The notes under the pieces are model-generated. The model worked only from the letters and a program-made list of their open reading frames with translations. It did no database searches and was not told where the DNA came from. A DNA stretch of 64,000 bases. Source: Toxorhynchites rutilus septentrionalis (lineage: Eukaryota; Arthropoda; Insecta; Diptera; Culicidae). Positions 44,540 through 56,372 of the stretch are shown one piece after another; the stretch's first letter is position 1; each line of letters starts with the position of its first letter. A program made the translations under genes and the position numbers. The stretch covers positions 6,927,136 through 6,991,135 of the forward strand of contig NC_073746.1 in assembly GCF_029784135.1 (NCBI RefSeq). The letters run 5' to 3'.

Positions 44540-44840
44540 CAACTCTATGGCTCGATATGTGGCACCCGGATTTGTTAGTGTTCGGTCATTGATGTCCGGG
44601 CTCGAGTCCAACTCGAATTATGAAAACATATCCCACAAATGATCATTTCATCGATTCCCGAGGGATGTGACCATTCGGATGAAATGGTTTTGATTCTTCG
44701 GACAGGACCTCAACAGAAAACTAAAAACATGTACATTTGCTCGCTTCACTTCAGTCCAGATTGTTTCGTGCATACCGATGGCTTGGAAAAACAATATCGT
44801 CGAAAACTGATTATACAAACAAGATTATACAATTAATACA
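44540..44840 (+). pseudogene. THAP-domain pseudogene fragment
   Basis: Across two frames the sequence shows SFHRFPRDVTIRMKWF (about 44643-44690) and then YICSLHFSPDCF (about 44730-44765). This matches the order F-H-x-F-P ... C-x-x-H-F in the C-terminal half of a THAP zinc-finger DNA-binding domain. A frameshift separates them and a stop precedes the first. THAP domains occur in transcription regulators and in P-element-type transposases. No transposase or other domain follows, so the source is unknown. Confidence 0.55.
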
Positions 44841-45411
44841 CAAAACAGTTTATTTTTAGCTGCTCCTACTGTCAGAAAGGACAACGATTCTCATGCCTCG
44901 GGAAATCAAAACCGGGCGGCTCGCTGAAAGATCTTGATTTACATCAAGCAAGAGTTGAATGCAGCAAAAGCATCCGTAAAATTCGCGGAATCAATCCAGC
45001 TTTCTAATGGGACTAAACAAGACTATCCCGAGAGGGATATTCCGTCAAAAGAAATCGGGAGCAGCATAAAAATCTCTAATAAAAAAAACCTAGCGATTCG
45101 GCCGGTTCTGATGGCTTAATTCAAGCACTGCGGCAGGAGGTATCGAAGAGCTACAGAGAGCTTCAGGAAGCTAAAATCCGAATTACCGAGCCACAATTTT
45201 CCCCTATGTTTTGATCAGGTTTTAAATCTAAATAGATTATCTTTACGCTGCAATGAATAAACAAATACATTAAGCTGAAATACAATAGATATAAACTAAT
45301 TTAGACAAATTTATTATACCGCTCCATGATACTTGCAAAGCTAACACGTCACAGGCTCACTACTATTGATGCACTAGTCAGTCCGGACTACCTTTCCATA
45401 TACGTGCCCTG
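44841..45411. other. Intergenic stretch without recognised gene
   Basis: Possible degraded continuation of the THAP-like gene (a charged, protein-like segment at 45120-45190), but nothing can be named. Confidence 0.3.
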
Positions 45412-45589
45412 AGGTAAACCTATTTTTGTGCGATCGTTTTTTGTGCAATCTGTCATTGGTGTGACCTTTTTTGTAAGATTTTACTATTAACTTGGAACAT
45501 GAATCACACCAACTAATCGCATAAATAATAAAAGTGGACGACAAATGAGGAATGGTTCGAAAATGGATCGCACAAAAACAGGTTTGCCT
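45412..45589. mobile_element. Small MITE, 178 bp
   Basis: Ends AGGTAAACCTATTTTTGTGC and the inverse (GCACAAAAACAGGTTTGCCT) form a TIR of about 24 bases with a few differences, including GATCG...CGATC at the inner edge. Confidence 0.7.
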
Positions 45590-45653
45590 GTAATGAGTCG
45601 AAAACTCTAACTGCTTCTCGAATAACACTGTTTAATAACATGACACATGTTTT

Positions 45654-45830
45654 GACGTTGGACTACGTCTTTCATTTCTATACCGGGGTGTGAAATCGAA
45701 GTTTCGAAAACGAAAGCGTTACGCCGGAGATCGAGATTTTGAGCGTTAAGAGCTCCTAAACAACCGAACGAAATGGTATGATAAACACTTCATTCGAAAA
45801 ATAAAATGTCTACGCGTTATTGGCTGAAAC
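45654..45830 (+). mobile_element. Helentron-like 5'-end fragment
   Basis: Starts GACGTTGGACTACGTC after a T-run and then follows the first ~170 bases of the elements at 54090 and 62444 (CTATACCGGGGTGT, AAAGCGTTACGCCGGAGA), then similarity ends. Confidence 0.75.
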
Positions 45831-45967
45831 TTCGGAGCACTTAGAGCCCTTGCAGACTGCAGACTTTTTATGGGCCGAAAGTTTAGTCGGGTTGGAATGC
45901 TATTGCGCACACCGAGCCAACTAAATAGTCGAGATGCCTTAGTTTAAGGACAATCGGGAAGTTATTT

Positions 45968-46925
45968 CCCAGCAAACATTAAATCGCATAACAAGTGTAT
46001 ATATAACATCATATGCCCTAAAATTTGGTTGGCATATAATGCGCCTAATTGGCATATGCATGCAAAAGTGGAGGCCATATACATACATGACAAATGCTTA
46101 CCGAATTAGTTTGGATGAATATGCAACTTTGACCGGCTATAATAGCGATTATGTTGAAATTGAATTGCGATCTAAAATGAATATATTCATGAATTGCCAA
46201 AGCACCAAATACGACTTTTGCCATACTCATACACGATTTATTACAGACATAGAAAAAAACAAATGGCGCAAAATATTTTCGTGAAATGTTTATTATAGCC
46301 TCACGGATCGCCATTTTTATATATGAGTATTTATGTTTGTGGAAATAATAATTGTTTGATTGACTTGTGTTGGGAGTGGAATATGAATGTTTAAAATGGC
46401 ACAGATTGATGTTTGGTGAAAACTGCTCCGATGTGGGTTCGAACTCCGGACGTCTGGATTATCATCCACCAGCTATCTCGCGCGGCTATCTGAAATTTAA
46501 TTCAACAGCGGTTAAAACTTTTGAGTGCATCAGCATTTCATTGACATTTCAATATGATGTAATATGTTCTTTATTAGGATCTAATATGATTTACTGTTTC
46601 ATGATTTTCTGCAGCATGCAATACGATTTACTACAGTACTGAATCGATTTAAATTATACGCTTATATGACACACAAACTGCATCAGCGTAATATACGCAT
46701 ATGATGCGGATTAAATATATTTTACGACAATGTACATCATAAAATTGATGTTTATTATACCGAATTGCGACTTGATTTGATAATGGTATATAAAATTTTT
46801 ACATTTAATGCGATTTCAAATATACACGATACATACTTTGATTGATATTATATGCGATTATGATTTATTCGGATTTCTTGTAAGACTTGGCATGTGCAAA
46901 ATTATACGATTTAATGTTTGCTGGG
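45968..46925. mobile_element. TIR element CCCAGC with internal tRNA-like segment
   Basis: A 958-bp element with ends CCCAGCAAACATTAAATCG and its inverse, matching in 23 of 24 bases. The interior holds a GTGGAGGCCATATACATACA segment and a minus-strand tRNA-like segment at 46426-46491 (GGAGTTCGAACCC). Fragments of the same family occur at 17990-20238. No target duplication is obvious and no transposase is present. Confidence 0.75.
46426..46491 (-). repeat. tRNA-like segment (pol III promoter-like)
   Basis: The minus strand has an A-box-like GAGATAGCTGGTGG, then GGAGTTCGAACCC resembling a B-box, with tRNA-like spacing. It recurs at 19634-19700. The arms do not form a convincing cloverleaf, so it is not called a tRNA gene. 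Confidence 0.5.
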
Positions 46926-47342
46926 TTACTGTATCAATGCAGAGTATTGATTCAGTGAGTGATGCGGGTTCTTGGAAAGACTGTTCTGATGCCTAGGAGG
47001 TATAGTCTGCAGAACCAAAAAAAATAGAAGGGTCTGAGCCTAGGGCACGGACGGAAGTTTGACGTAGAATTGTGATTGTTCAGAACATTTGGTTATTTTA
47101 AATGTATTTCTTTTCATTATTCAGAAATCTGTTAGTTTAACTTTTTTGAAACTCTAAATAGTAGCCCTGAAATGGGCCGTTTGTTGTGTGTACTTATAAC
47201 CCTTAAACGGTTTGTAACGAACAAAGAATGACAATAAGCTTCTGGTAGGATGTTAAATTGTCTAACTGAAAATGATTAATGGATATCAGTGGGACACATA
47301 ACACGGTGGAATGGTAGATGAAGTATATGTGAATCGGTAAAC

Positions 47343-48331
47343 AAATAGTGGGTTATATCTATGATATAACCGCAAGGTTCACGTGGAACTACCTTAGCTT
47401 AGCAATCATTCGTTTGTATTGATTAAATTCTTGATTGAATGAAACAGTTTCCAAATTCAATTGAGTTCAATATATTTGCTCTGTGAGTGAAAAAAATGAA
47501 CAAATGCCGTGTAAAGTCAATTCATTTATTGTGATTGATTGTTCTTCGTTACAAGTAAATTTAATGACGGACCTTTTACGTTTGGTATGATGACTAGAAC
47601 AAAATATATGTACGGAAGAATTATCAAACGTTTGATGAACCAGCCTAAGGCTGAAAATCTTTCCAATAAAGACAAAAAAAAAATTATCAAACGATTATTT
47701 TATTTTACATTTCCCTCTGAAGTTTACATCCCAAAAGTGTACATACTTCTCGAATCTCGAATTTGCTTGAAACTGGGAAGTTCATTCGCTTCTAGTGTCT
47801 GCACGATTTTCCCAGGTTCCTAAGTTTAGAAGATCATGTTAGGACAGACATATTCCACTCTGCACAAAGGCAAGCGAGGACAAAAGTACTCGCAGTTTGC
47901 ATTTATTTGCAGAGCCGATTTCCCCAGAAACCTCGGTTTTGAAGTCTGTGTTAGGGAAACACATTCCAATCGGAACAAAAATACCCCCGATTTGTATGAA
48001 TTTGCAATGCCGATTTCCCCTAGGCTGCTTGGTTTTGATGGCTGTGTTAGGGAAACCGTAAATCGGGCCAATCAAAACGATGCAGTTAGGGCGTTTAGAT
48101 AACGCCTAATATTTTACAGTTATTCAATTGTTTATCTAATGAAAAACAACATTTTGTTAGTTGCGATAGATGCGTAGAAATAATCCCTATCAAGTGATGC
48201 AAACATCTCTCCTATCCAGTACGAAATGTTCGAGCTATAATCATTCGAAATCTTTCATTTTTTCTTGCATGTTCTGTGTTTAGGTTTTCATTTTACCCTC
48301 CATATATTCCGGTTAGACGTAGTCCCACGTC
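47343..48331 (-). mobile_element. Helentron/HINE-like element
   Basis: The hairpin end is on the left (GGTTATATC...GATATAACC, 47351-47371, then ACGTGGAACTACC). The plain end GACGTAGTCCCACGTC (48316-48331) is followed by an A-run. The interior holds about three related ~100-bp blocks between 47815 and 48060 (GTGTTAGGGAAAC, GCCGATTTCCCC) shared with the elements at 24289 and 59567. The copy at 58985-59447 is a deletion version of this one. Confidence 0.78.
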
Positions 48332-50893
48332 AAAAAATATATCGTCATTGATTACATTGAATATGAAATTTATGGGGAAGAAATGAAAAAACATGTTGAA
48401 AGTACTCACGATTTCATGCTATTTTGAGGTAAAATACACTGAAATCATCAAGTTGCTTTATTTTTAATGGAAAGCTATGCCATTGTGATTTCCATTGTCT
48501 TATTCTTATAATTTTTTTTCGGTGAAATAATGTTCGTTTGCAGCTATCACAATCATGCCGTATTGGTTCTACTGCTTAATCTACCATAGAAGGAATTGAG
48601 TCGTTGAGAATTATGAATATGAGTCATGAAGAATATTAATATTTCATTTCGTTTAATTTTTATGATGCGATATAATGCCGATCTCAATAAGTCTTCGCAT
48701 GATAATCGCTGCCTCCTCCTAATTAATGAACGATCACTGTATGGGTGACACTTTCCTCGTTGCTTTGATGAAATCTTGCATGAATTTCGAGTGATTCATG
48801 TAATCTTGCATCTAATTACTTTAAGATCTTGCTAATTTGTTAAATAGAACGAATTACGCACGCAATTTTGTGTTACATACAACACTCATGGGAACGAAGT
48901 TGGAAGAAAGAATGCATAATACATTCTTTACCTTCGCATCCGCTCGCAAAACATATTTGTTTGTTGTTGATGTCTCAGGTGAAAAAAATGTTCGATAAAT
49001 TTGCCGTCTAATGGTATATATTATAACATATATCGTAAGAACGATTCTGCGTAATATGCATTTGAAAACTCTTAATAAACGTTACATTTTCCGTGGAGTG
49101 AACCCCCTATATAGAAATCAAAGTCGTAGTCCTACGTCAAAAGGTAAGGAACCTCATGAAGAATATATCTACTTTTGAGGTATAATATTAAAAGAATAAT
49201 GAAGATTTTGAAGACGGCCTACTCACAGTGGACAGTTGTGAACGTGGCTGAATGGTTAATGCTGAATACTACGTACAACAAATAATTAACTTGAATTGAG
49301 TTTTGCGTGAGAAATAACCAGAGCATTCCAACAGATGAATTTTACGCGTTAGCTTTATTTAGCTATCATGGAAATCAAGCGAATCATTCCGTATCCATCA
49401 CATCGAATAATTCATTAATAATTTTCACTCTAAAATTCGTTTTTCCTTCTCAAAAAACGTCGTAATACATGCTTCACAAATACAAGCTGTTTCTTCAGTT
49501 TCAGAGATGCCAGTTCTTTTTTGGTTTTCGAAAATATATGAAAATTATATATAATTTATAGCTTATATTCTCCCTATACTTGAATTAACGCATGATGTTT
49601 TTCCGCCTGTTATTTTCCCATTCTCCAAATTTATGCACAGAGCGAAATATGAAGAAACACACAACTTAGTCTAATGTGGCCAGTGCAAAAGAAATGACCG
49701 AATTCAGAACGTTAGAAAACTCATAAAACGCTATTCTGTTTCATTAAATCTTTCAAAATCACATTTCCGGTTCACTTTGAGGTGATTTGTGTAGCGAAAG
49801 TACCATATTTTGCTGTTTAAAGTTTTTATTTCAGCTTCCAAAACCTAATGCTTTCAATTATGCCTAGAATTTCAGAAGTTTAATAAGTTGCAATCGCAAA
49901 AAAAGACTAACAAAAATGAAATGTTCGCAAATTTACAGACACGCTTGCAAATCTGGCAATTTAGTTTCGAAGTTTATGCGGTAAAACGTCAACATCGTGC
50001 ATTCATATGAATTGTCAAGATGTTGATGCACTAAAATCAGAAAATTCGGATTTCTTTACCAATATCGGGCGTCGGCTGTGTTCAGTTGTCATTTGGTCTC
50101 AAATTTAATCACATTGACAATAATATTGACTGTGTAAGGTGCGCTTTATGGATTGCTTGCTGCATCTCTCATTTCAAAAGCATTCTAATTATTCGACATT
50201 CGAGCATCAGCATCGGTTAGATCAGAATCAATCGATTAGTGATCGATATTGGGATCGCTCGATGGGAATTGCATAATACATATCAGGACACGACCTCAAA
50301 TCTCATCTCACGACAATCTTTAGTCACGTCATCCACCTTCGGAGATACTGTGACATAAGCCATCTCACGTCACTCGCCGCGAAGAATCGAGGGGATTGCG
50401 TCTCGATAATGCTTTATCACACAAAACGGCTAAGAAAACTGTTGGGGTGTTTTGTTAGGAAATACTTTTGCATTTCTTAGTGCAAAATAAAAACCAATGG
50501 CTAATTGGCAATGAAATGTCTGTATTTTCTACGCCATTTTTTTATATTTGTGGAAAATATTGTTTCTTTCAACTTGTTATAAATTTGAACTTTAAATGGT
50601 TGAGAATCGATCTGTGTTAATTCGAAATTGTATAAATTTTCACCATCGAGCAATTTTCCCTTACAATGTCTCACAGCCTTATTCTTATTATATCGATCGA
50701 TGAACAACAATCGTTGTAAATCAATCAAGATGACAGTTCGAAGCAGCTGTTTGTTCTGCAAACGTCAATAATGCCGATTGTTGTTGTTTGTCGGCAGATC
50801 CCCTTGCTTATGTTCTGTTTTTTTTTCATTCACCGCTCAGCTGATAAAGCGAATTGTACTAGAGACTGAATTCTTACGACACTCAATCAATAA
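48332..50893. other. AT-rich intergenic DNA upstream of lipase gene
   Basis: No gene recognised. A plain-end motif GTAGTCCTACGTCAA at 49126-49140 marks another Helentron-like terminus whose partner I could not find. The rest is AT-rich with no repeat structure I can name. Confidence 0.4.
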
Positions 50894-50899
50894 TCAGTT
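50894..50899 (+). promoter_or_regulatory. Possible initiator TCAGTT of lipase gene
   Basis: A TCAGTT arthropod-type initiator lies about 95 bases upstream of the lipase ATG. No TATA box is evident 30 bases further up. Weak evidence. Confidence 0.3.
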
Positions 50900-50989
50900 T
50901 GCGTTTGTCTTGTTCTCGATTTGGACGTGAATGTTCTATTTACATTAGTTCTTTCGATTTGGCTTTCGTTCGGATCCGGGCAGATTAAA

Positions 50990-53228
50990 ATGAGATACGT
51001 TTTCGTGTTTTTGTTATTTATGTTATTTTACTCCGTTCATGGAACACTTTTTGGACAAGGACTCAAATTTATCAAGGACCTCAAGAGTAAACTGGGACGA
51101 AATCGCGACTCAACGTATGAACGAAAGATTTCGCCCGTTATCTTTGGTGGGTTGATTTTTGTTGATTTTTTAAAATTTAGAGCATGGTAAAAAGCGAAGT
51201 AATCAATAGCAATTGAATATAATTACCGTAGTCTATGATTCATCGGATGTTTAGTATATGTATTGTCTTTTCTCATTAACTTGCTTATTTAATGCGCACA
51301 AATAATTTAAACTGAGCTAATCAAAAATTATTCGAGAACGAGAACATACGAGACAAACCAAAATGATAAGTGCTGTTTATTGTAGATTAAGGAAATGCTG
51401 ACGATATTTCATTCAGGGCAATATTTACGTTAATCGTTGTGCTCCCGTGGCCGAGTGGTTAGCGTAATAACTAACATGCCGGGTGTTCGGGTTCGATTCC
51501 CGTTCTGGTCGGGGGAATTTTTCGTCAAAGAAATTTCCTCCGACTTGCACTGTGATCACGCGTATTCTAGAGCTTGCCACTCAGAATGCATTCAAGGCAT
51601 GTTATTTGGCATAGAAATCTCAACTAAGTACTAATAAAAATGACGCAAGTAATACTACGTTGAGACAGTGAAGTTCCTCTAGGAACGTTAATGCCATTGA
51701 AGAAGAAGAAGAAGATTTACGTTAATCGCTGTAGTATAAGTACGCTTGAATGTTTGCGATTGACCTCCTTATTATTATGCCTGCATGATTCATCTTTGTC
51801 CAATATTTGATATGCGAGTTTATTTATTCAAAAAATGTGCTATATGTTAAACAGCGTTACTGTATTGTTTGACCTTTTGTATGTAACGAATGCTAAATTC
51901 TATATCATATACGCTATTGTTTCAGTTCCTGGAGATGGCGGAAGCCAAATGGATGCGATTATCAACAAGCCTGATACAGTTCACTTTTATTGTCAGAAAA
52001 CAACTAGTACATACTTCAATCTGTGGCTCAACAAGGAGTTACTTGTGCCATTCGTTATCGATTGCTGGATAGACAACATACGATTGGTGTACAACAATGT
52101 TACACGTAAGACGCAAAATGCACCCGGCGTTGAGACCCGAATTCCCGGTTTCGGCTCGTCTGAGACAGTGGAGTGGATCGACCCATCTCACGCCAGTGTT
52201 GGGGCATATTTTGTAAACATCGCCAACTCGCTCGTCCTGAACGGATACAAGCGGGACGTTTCGATTCGAGGAGCCCCTTATGATTTCCGAAAAGCGCCGA
52301 GTAAGATTTTCCGCTTCGATAAACGTTTCTGACTAATCAACGATATTTATCTCGTAGATGAAAACAAGGACTGGTTTATCAAAGTTAAACATTTAGTCGA
52401 GGAGACATACACTTTGAATGGTGACGTTCCAATAACGTTCATTGTGCATAGCATGGGAGCTCCTATGACGCTTCTCTTCCTGCAAATGCAAAGTCAGCAA
52501 TGGAAAGACAAACACATCCGACGAGTTATTTCCCTGGCCGGTGCATGGGGTGGAAGCGTTAAAGCCATAAAATGTTATGCTATTGGAGATGATCTAGGAG
52601 CGTTCGCACTTAGCGGGAAAGTACTTCGAACAGAGCAGATTACCAACCCTTCCTTGGCTTGGCTCATGCCAAATCCTCTGCTGTGGAAACCCAATGAAGT
52701 GATGGTTCAAACACTGTCCAGATCTTACACTTTGGAACAGATGGAGGATTTCTTCAAGTAAGATGATCGATAACTAGTTTTCATGAGCTGAATTTTGAAC
52801 AAACTTTCTACCACAGAGACATCAATTTTATGGATGGTTGGGAAATGAGAAAAGATACCATTCCGTATTCGCTCAATTTTACGGCTCCTGGAGTCGAGTT
52901 GCACTGTTTGTATGGAGTCGGAACTCCCACAGTCGAGATGTAAGTCAAGCTTCGTTCCGTTCACTGAAAATAAAATTATTGTCAAAACCATTTCTTTTCT
53001 ATCAGGCTCAACTACGAAAAATCGTACGATTTGACGGGGAAACCAACATTGGTGAATGGTGACGGTGACGGTACGGTTAACAAGCGTTCACTGGAGGCTT
53101 GCAAACACTGGAGTGCAAAGCAGAAGCAACCGATTTTTGTGCAAGAGTTCCAGGGTACAGATCACATGGCTATTTTGGCGAATTTGAATGTGTTGGATAG
53201 TATTGTTAAGGTACTGGTGCATGATTAG
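50990..53228 (+). CDS. PLA2G15: Lysosomal phospholipase A2 / LCAT-family lipase
   Basis: Five exons: 50990-51146, 51926-52300, 52358-52757, 52817-52939, 53006-53228; all introns are GT-AG and the total is 425 aa. Human PLA2G15 (412 aa) is a secreted/lysosomal phospholipase and transacylase. Residues 1-18 (MRYVFVFLLFMLFYSVHG) form a signal peptide. Family blocks are VPGDGGSQ, LWLNKELLVPFVIDCWIDNI, RGAPYDFRKAPNENK and FMDGWEMRKDT. The triad is complete: Ser209 in VHSMG, Asp373 in GDGDGTVN, His405 in GTDHMA. Splice joins fall inside V, N, K and M codons and restore the family sequence. Start: the first ATG giving a signal peptide. Intron 1 holds a SINE. Close family relatives such as LCAT are less similar; substrate is inferred. 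Confidence 0.95.
51441..51714 (+). repeat. tRNA-derived SINE in lipase intron 1
   Basis: 274 bp, same strand as the gene. A-box TGGCCGAGTGGTTA (51448-51461), B-box GGTTCGATTCC (51490-51500), a unique body, and a GAA-repeat tail. Flanked by a 14-base duplication ATTTACGTTAATCG (51423-51436 and 51715-51728), extendable to 18 with one mismatch. Confidence 0.95.
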
Positions 53229-54089
53229 GCTGATGTTTGAGCAGAGATATGAAATTAGTTGTGAAGCATGCATCACCTGCGTTACCTGACGAGAGTATGA
53301 GACTAATGATCGGTAGAACGTTGATTGGCTCTATGAGACTATCTTATTTTTTCCGTAGAAAGTTTTCAATTATAGAAACATCTAGCAACGTAAAAAATTG
53401 TTCGCGGTAAATGATAGTTAAATGATAATAAATGAAATCCTCTCTTGCAAATTGTGGTTCAAATTGAGTCGGATTGGAGACACGAATGTTCCATCCAATG
53501 CTGAAAAATATCGGAAAGGTGTTTAAACGATGACAATTTGGTAGTGGCATTATTTCTGCTTCCTTCATTCCTTCACGTCTTTATTGCTCGAAGTTTAGAT
53601 ACAGAGTGAAAATAAAATGGATGCCATGAGAGGCACGAGAGAATATGCAGGAGAAATACACGTTACACTACTGAATGATATTATGCAAATTATACCTTAA
53701 TCGTGTTTTCATTGCTTCAACTCTTTATAAGCTCGTTACAACTATATTGGCACTTGCGAAACATATTTTTTTCGCTGCACTTGGAATATTATTTCAATAT
53801 TTTTATGCTTAACTAAAAACTTCTAAAGGTATCTGGTCATACTCTAATTTTTTTGGGCTGCTAAAAATGTCCGACATTAATTTGGGAGTCATTTTTATGT
53901 AACAAACCCGCATTTCAGAGCACCGGCAGACTTTTCTGTTTAAATTCGTTGGAATGCAACAAGTTAAAACAATTTTGCTCGTTAGCCCTATTTTACTATT
54001 ATATATATACAGGGGAATTCGGTATAACGTATCCTCGATAGAACGTACACATTTTCAAAGTCCAAAGGAAAAAATTTTAAACTATTTAT
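53229..54089. other. Lipase 3' flank, no further gene
   Basis: The first ~200-400 bases are the likely 3' UTR. The rest is AT-rich with no recognised feature. Confidence 0.4.
53427..53432 (+). promoter_or_regulatory. Polyadenylation signal AATAAA (lipase gene)
   Basis: AATAAA about 200 bases after the lipase stop. A second one lies at 53611-53616. Either could serve. Confidence 0.4.
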
Positions 54090-54339
54090 GACGTAGGACT
54101 TCGTCTTTTATTTCTATACCGGGGTGTAAAATCAAAGTTTCGAAAACGAAAGCGTTACGCCGGAGACCGAGATTTTGAGTGTTAATAGCCCCTAAACAAC
54201 TGAACGAAATGGTATAATAAACACTTCATTCGAAAGATAAAATGTCTACGCTTTATATACTTGTTACTTTTACATCCAAAAACTTGCTTCAATAGCCTTA
54301 AAATTGCTTTCAAAACAGGCTATTGAAATCGCCAATCGG

Positions 54340-54375
54340 TATATAAGCGAGCGCCGCTCGGAAATCCACTCAGTT
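54340..54375 (+). promoter_or_regulatory. Pol II-like core promoter carried by element
   Basis: TATATAAG (54340-54347) and TCAGTT (54370-54375), with the A of the initiator 32 bases after the first T, the canonical TATA-to-start spacing. The same pair with the same spacing is kept at 62694 and 62724 in the related element. No intact gene follows. Confidence 0.6.
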
Positions 54376-54640
54376 ATAATTGAACAACGATTGGAGCATG
54401 TTGTCGCTGTTGTGGTGAAGCTCTCCGTTTATCATGAAAGCGCGGATGAACGCTGTCACCAAGAGCCTGTTTGTGCACCTTAGGCCAGAAGGGAATCCAT
54501 CAGGAGGAGAGTGATGTCACAAACGGTTCCCCGGGAAGACATCGGAGCAGCCGCCACACACACACACACATACACGCGCGGAACTCTTCGTTTGGATGCC
54601 ATTCAGCATCGAGAAAATTTCGGAAAGATCTAATCGTTGC

Positions 54641-55615
54641 TGAAAAATAATCTGCCAGTTCCCCTGGAAATTGAAAAATACATTCATGCGAAAGGGTTTA
54701 TTTTAATGTTTTTTAACCATATAACACAGCGACCAAATACATTTGATTTTGTAATTTTTCAATCAGCAACTCTTTTCGTTTGCTGGTCAACAGGTGGTTA
54801 TCGAGTTAGCATTAACATTAAGTGCACTTCGAGAAGAATCGAGAAGTATTCGGAAAGATGTTATCGTTGCTGAAAAATAATCTGCCAGTTCCCCTGGAAA
54901 TTGAAAAACACATTCATGCGAAAGGGTTTATTTTAATGTTTTCTATCCATGTAACACTGTGACCAAACATTTTTCAATCAAGTGCTATTAACAGGTGGTT
55001 ATCGAGATAGCATTAACCACTGGTAGGCTTCGAGTATCGAGGAAAATCTGGAAAAATCTTCTCGTTGCTGAAAAATAATCTGCCAGTTCCCCTGGGAATT
55101 GAAAAATACATTCATGCGAAAGGGTTTATTTTAATGTTTTCTAACCATATAACACAGCGACCAAATACATTTGATTTTGTATTTTTTCAATCAAGTATAA
55201 TAAGCGCAACTCTTTTCGTTTGCTGGTTATCGAGAAGAAACTTGGAAAGAAGTGATCGTTACTGAAAAATAATCTGCCAGTTCCCCTTGGAATTGAAAAC
55301 TACATTCAAGCGAAAGAGTTTATTTTAATGTTTTCTATTCATATAATGCTGCGACCAAATACAATTGGTTTTGTGATTTTTCAATCAAGTGCAATCAACA
55401 GGTGGTTATCGAATTAGCATTAACATTAAGTGCACTTCGAGAAGAATCGAGAAGTATTCGGAAAGATGTCATCGTTGCTGCAAAATAATCTGCCAGTTCA
55501 CCTTGGAATTGAAAATTACATTCAAGCGAAAGAGTTTATTTTAATGTTTTGTTTTCTATCCATATAATACTGCGACCACATACATTAGGTTTTGTGATTT
55601 GTCACTCAAGTGCAG
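54641..55615. repeat. Five tandem ~200-bp units
   Basis: Units start near 54641, 54871, 55069, 55263 and 55479 (spacing 230, 198, 194 and 216). Each starts TGAAAAATAATCTGCCAGTT or a close variant and includes TTTATTTTAATGTTTT and a GACCAAATACA-like block. Two decayed units are left in the element at 62444. Confidence 0.88.
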
Positions 55616-55852
55616 TTAGCAAGAAAAGCTTCTGAAGATTATTCTTCAGAACAAGGTTTTTTGTATCCAATATTGGATGCATAAAACCTTGTGCCTCCAA
55701 CGTAACGCTCTCGTTTTCGAAGTCCCCCAAATATTCATTTATTCATTCATTCAGAATGGATTTAGATTCAACTTCAAACAAATGATCTCTAAATCAACGA
55801 TAGTCCTACGTCACCCTTGCGGTTATGCCATAGATATAACCTACATCCTGTT

Positions 55853-56372
55853 TTTTGACGTGGGATCAAATTGATAAGAAAAATATCTACGCGTCTATCA
55901 CAATAGATAAAATATTATTTTCCATGAGATAAACAGTTGAATAACTGTAAAATGTCAAGCGTTATCTAAACGCCCTAACTGTCAAGTTTTGATTGGCCCG
56001 CCTTACCGTTTCCCCAACACAGACTCCAAAATCAATGTACCTGTGGGAATCCGCTTTGCAAATATACGTGCAAGTAGGGGGTATTTTTATTTCCACCGAG
56101 CTGTGTTTCCCTAACACGGACTTCAAAATCAATGTGCCTGGAATATAAGCTGCATTGAGAGAAATAGATGTATACATTGTCCGTTCTGTGGTTCAAATTG
56201 TTAGTATCAATAACAACTCCACAGCCAGTCCGCTTGCAACTAGTTGCTGGTGGCGGCTATGGTGCCTATCATCATTAGCATCGAGATATTTCCGTCGAAT
56301 GAAAAGTGGAGGAAAGGAATGAGAATGTCCCACGTCTCTCCGGGTATGTCAACGACATAACCCACTCGCCTT
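55853..56372 (+). mobile_element. Short Helentron-like element in tandem with previous
   Basis: Begins GACGTGGGA right after the T-run that ends the 54090 element. The interior (55890-56150) matches 59900-60170. Ends GTCCCACGTC (56327), then a hairpin GGGTATGTC-AAC-GACATAACCC (56342-56363) and a short T-run. Confidence 0.6.

Larger units (their letters stand above)
54090..55849 (+). mobile_element. Helentron/HINE-like element with promoter and tandem repeats
   Basis: Starts GACGTAGGACTTCGTC (54090-54105). Ends with TAGTCCTACGTC (55801-55812), CACCCTTGC, a hairpin (GGTTATGCC...GATATAACC, 55821-55841), TACATCCTG and a T-run. In between are a TATA/initiator pair (54340 and 54370), a CA-repeat (about 54560-54580), and five ~200-bp tandem units. 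The element at 62444 is a shorter relative with the same order. Confidence 0.82.

Noticed and set aside
50921..50989. Longer N-terminus for the lipase gene
   Set aside because: The upstream in-frame extension has no ATG (it begins with TTG); ATG 50990 gives a proper signal peptide.
51441..51512. tRNA-Leu/Ser gene in the lipase intron
   Set aside because: A and B boxes are good, but the sequence continues into a SINE body with a tail and target duplication and lacks a matching acceptor stem.
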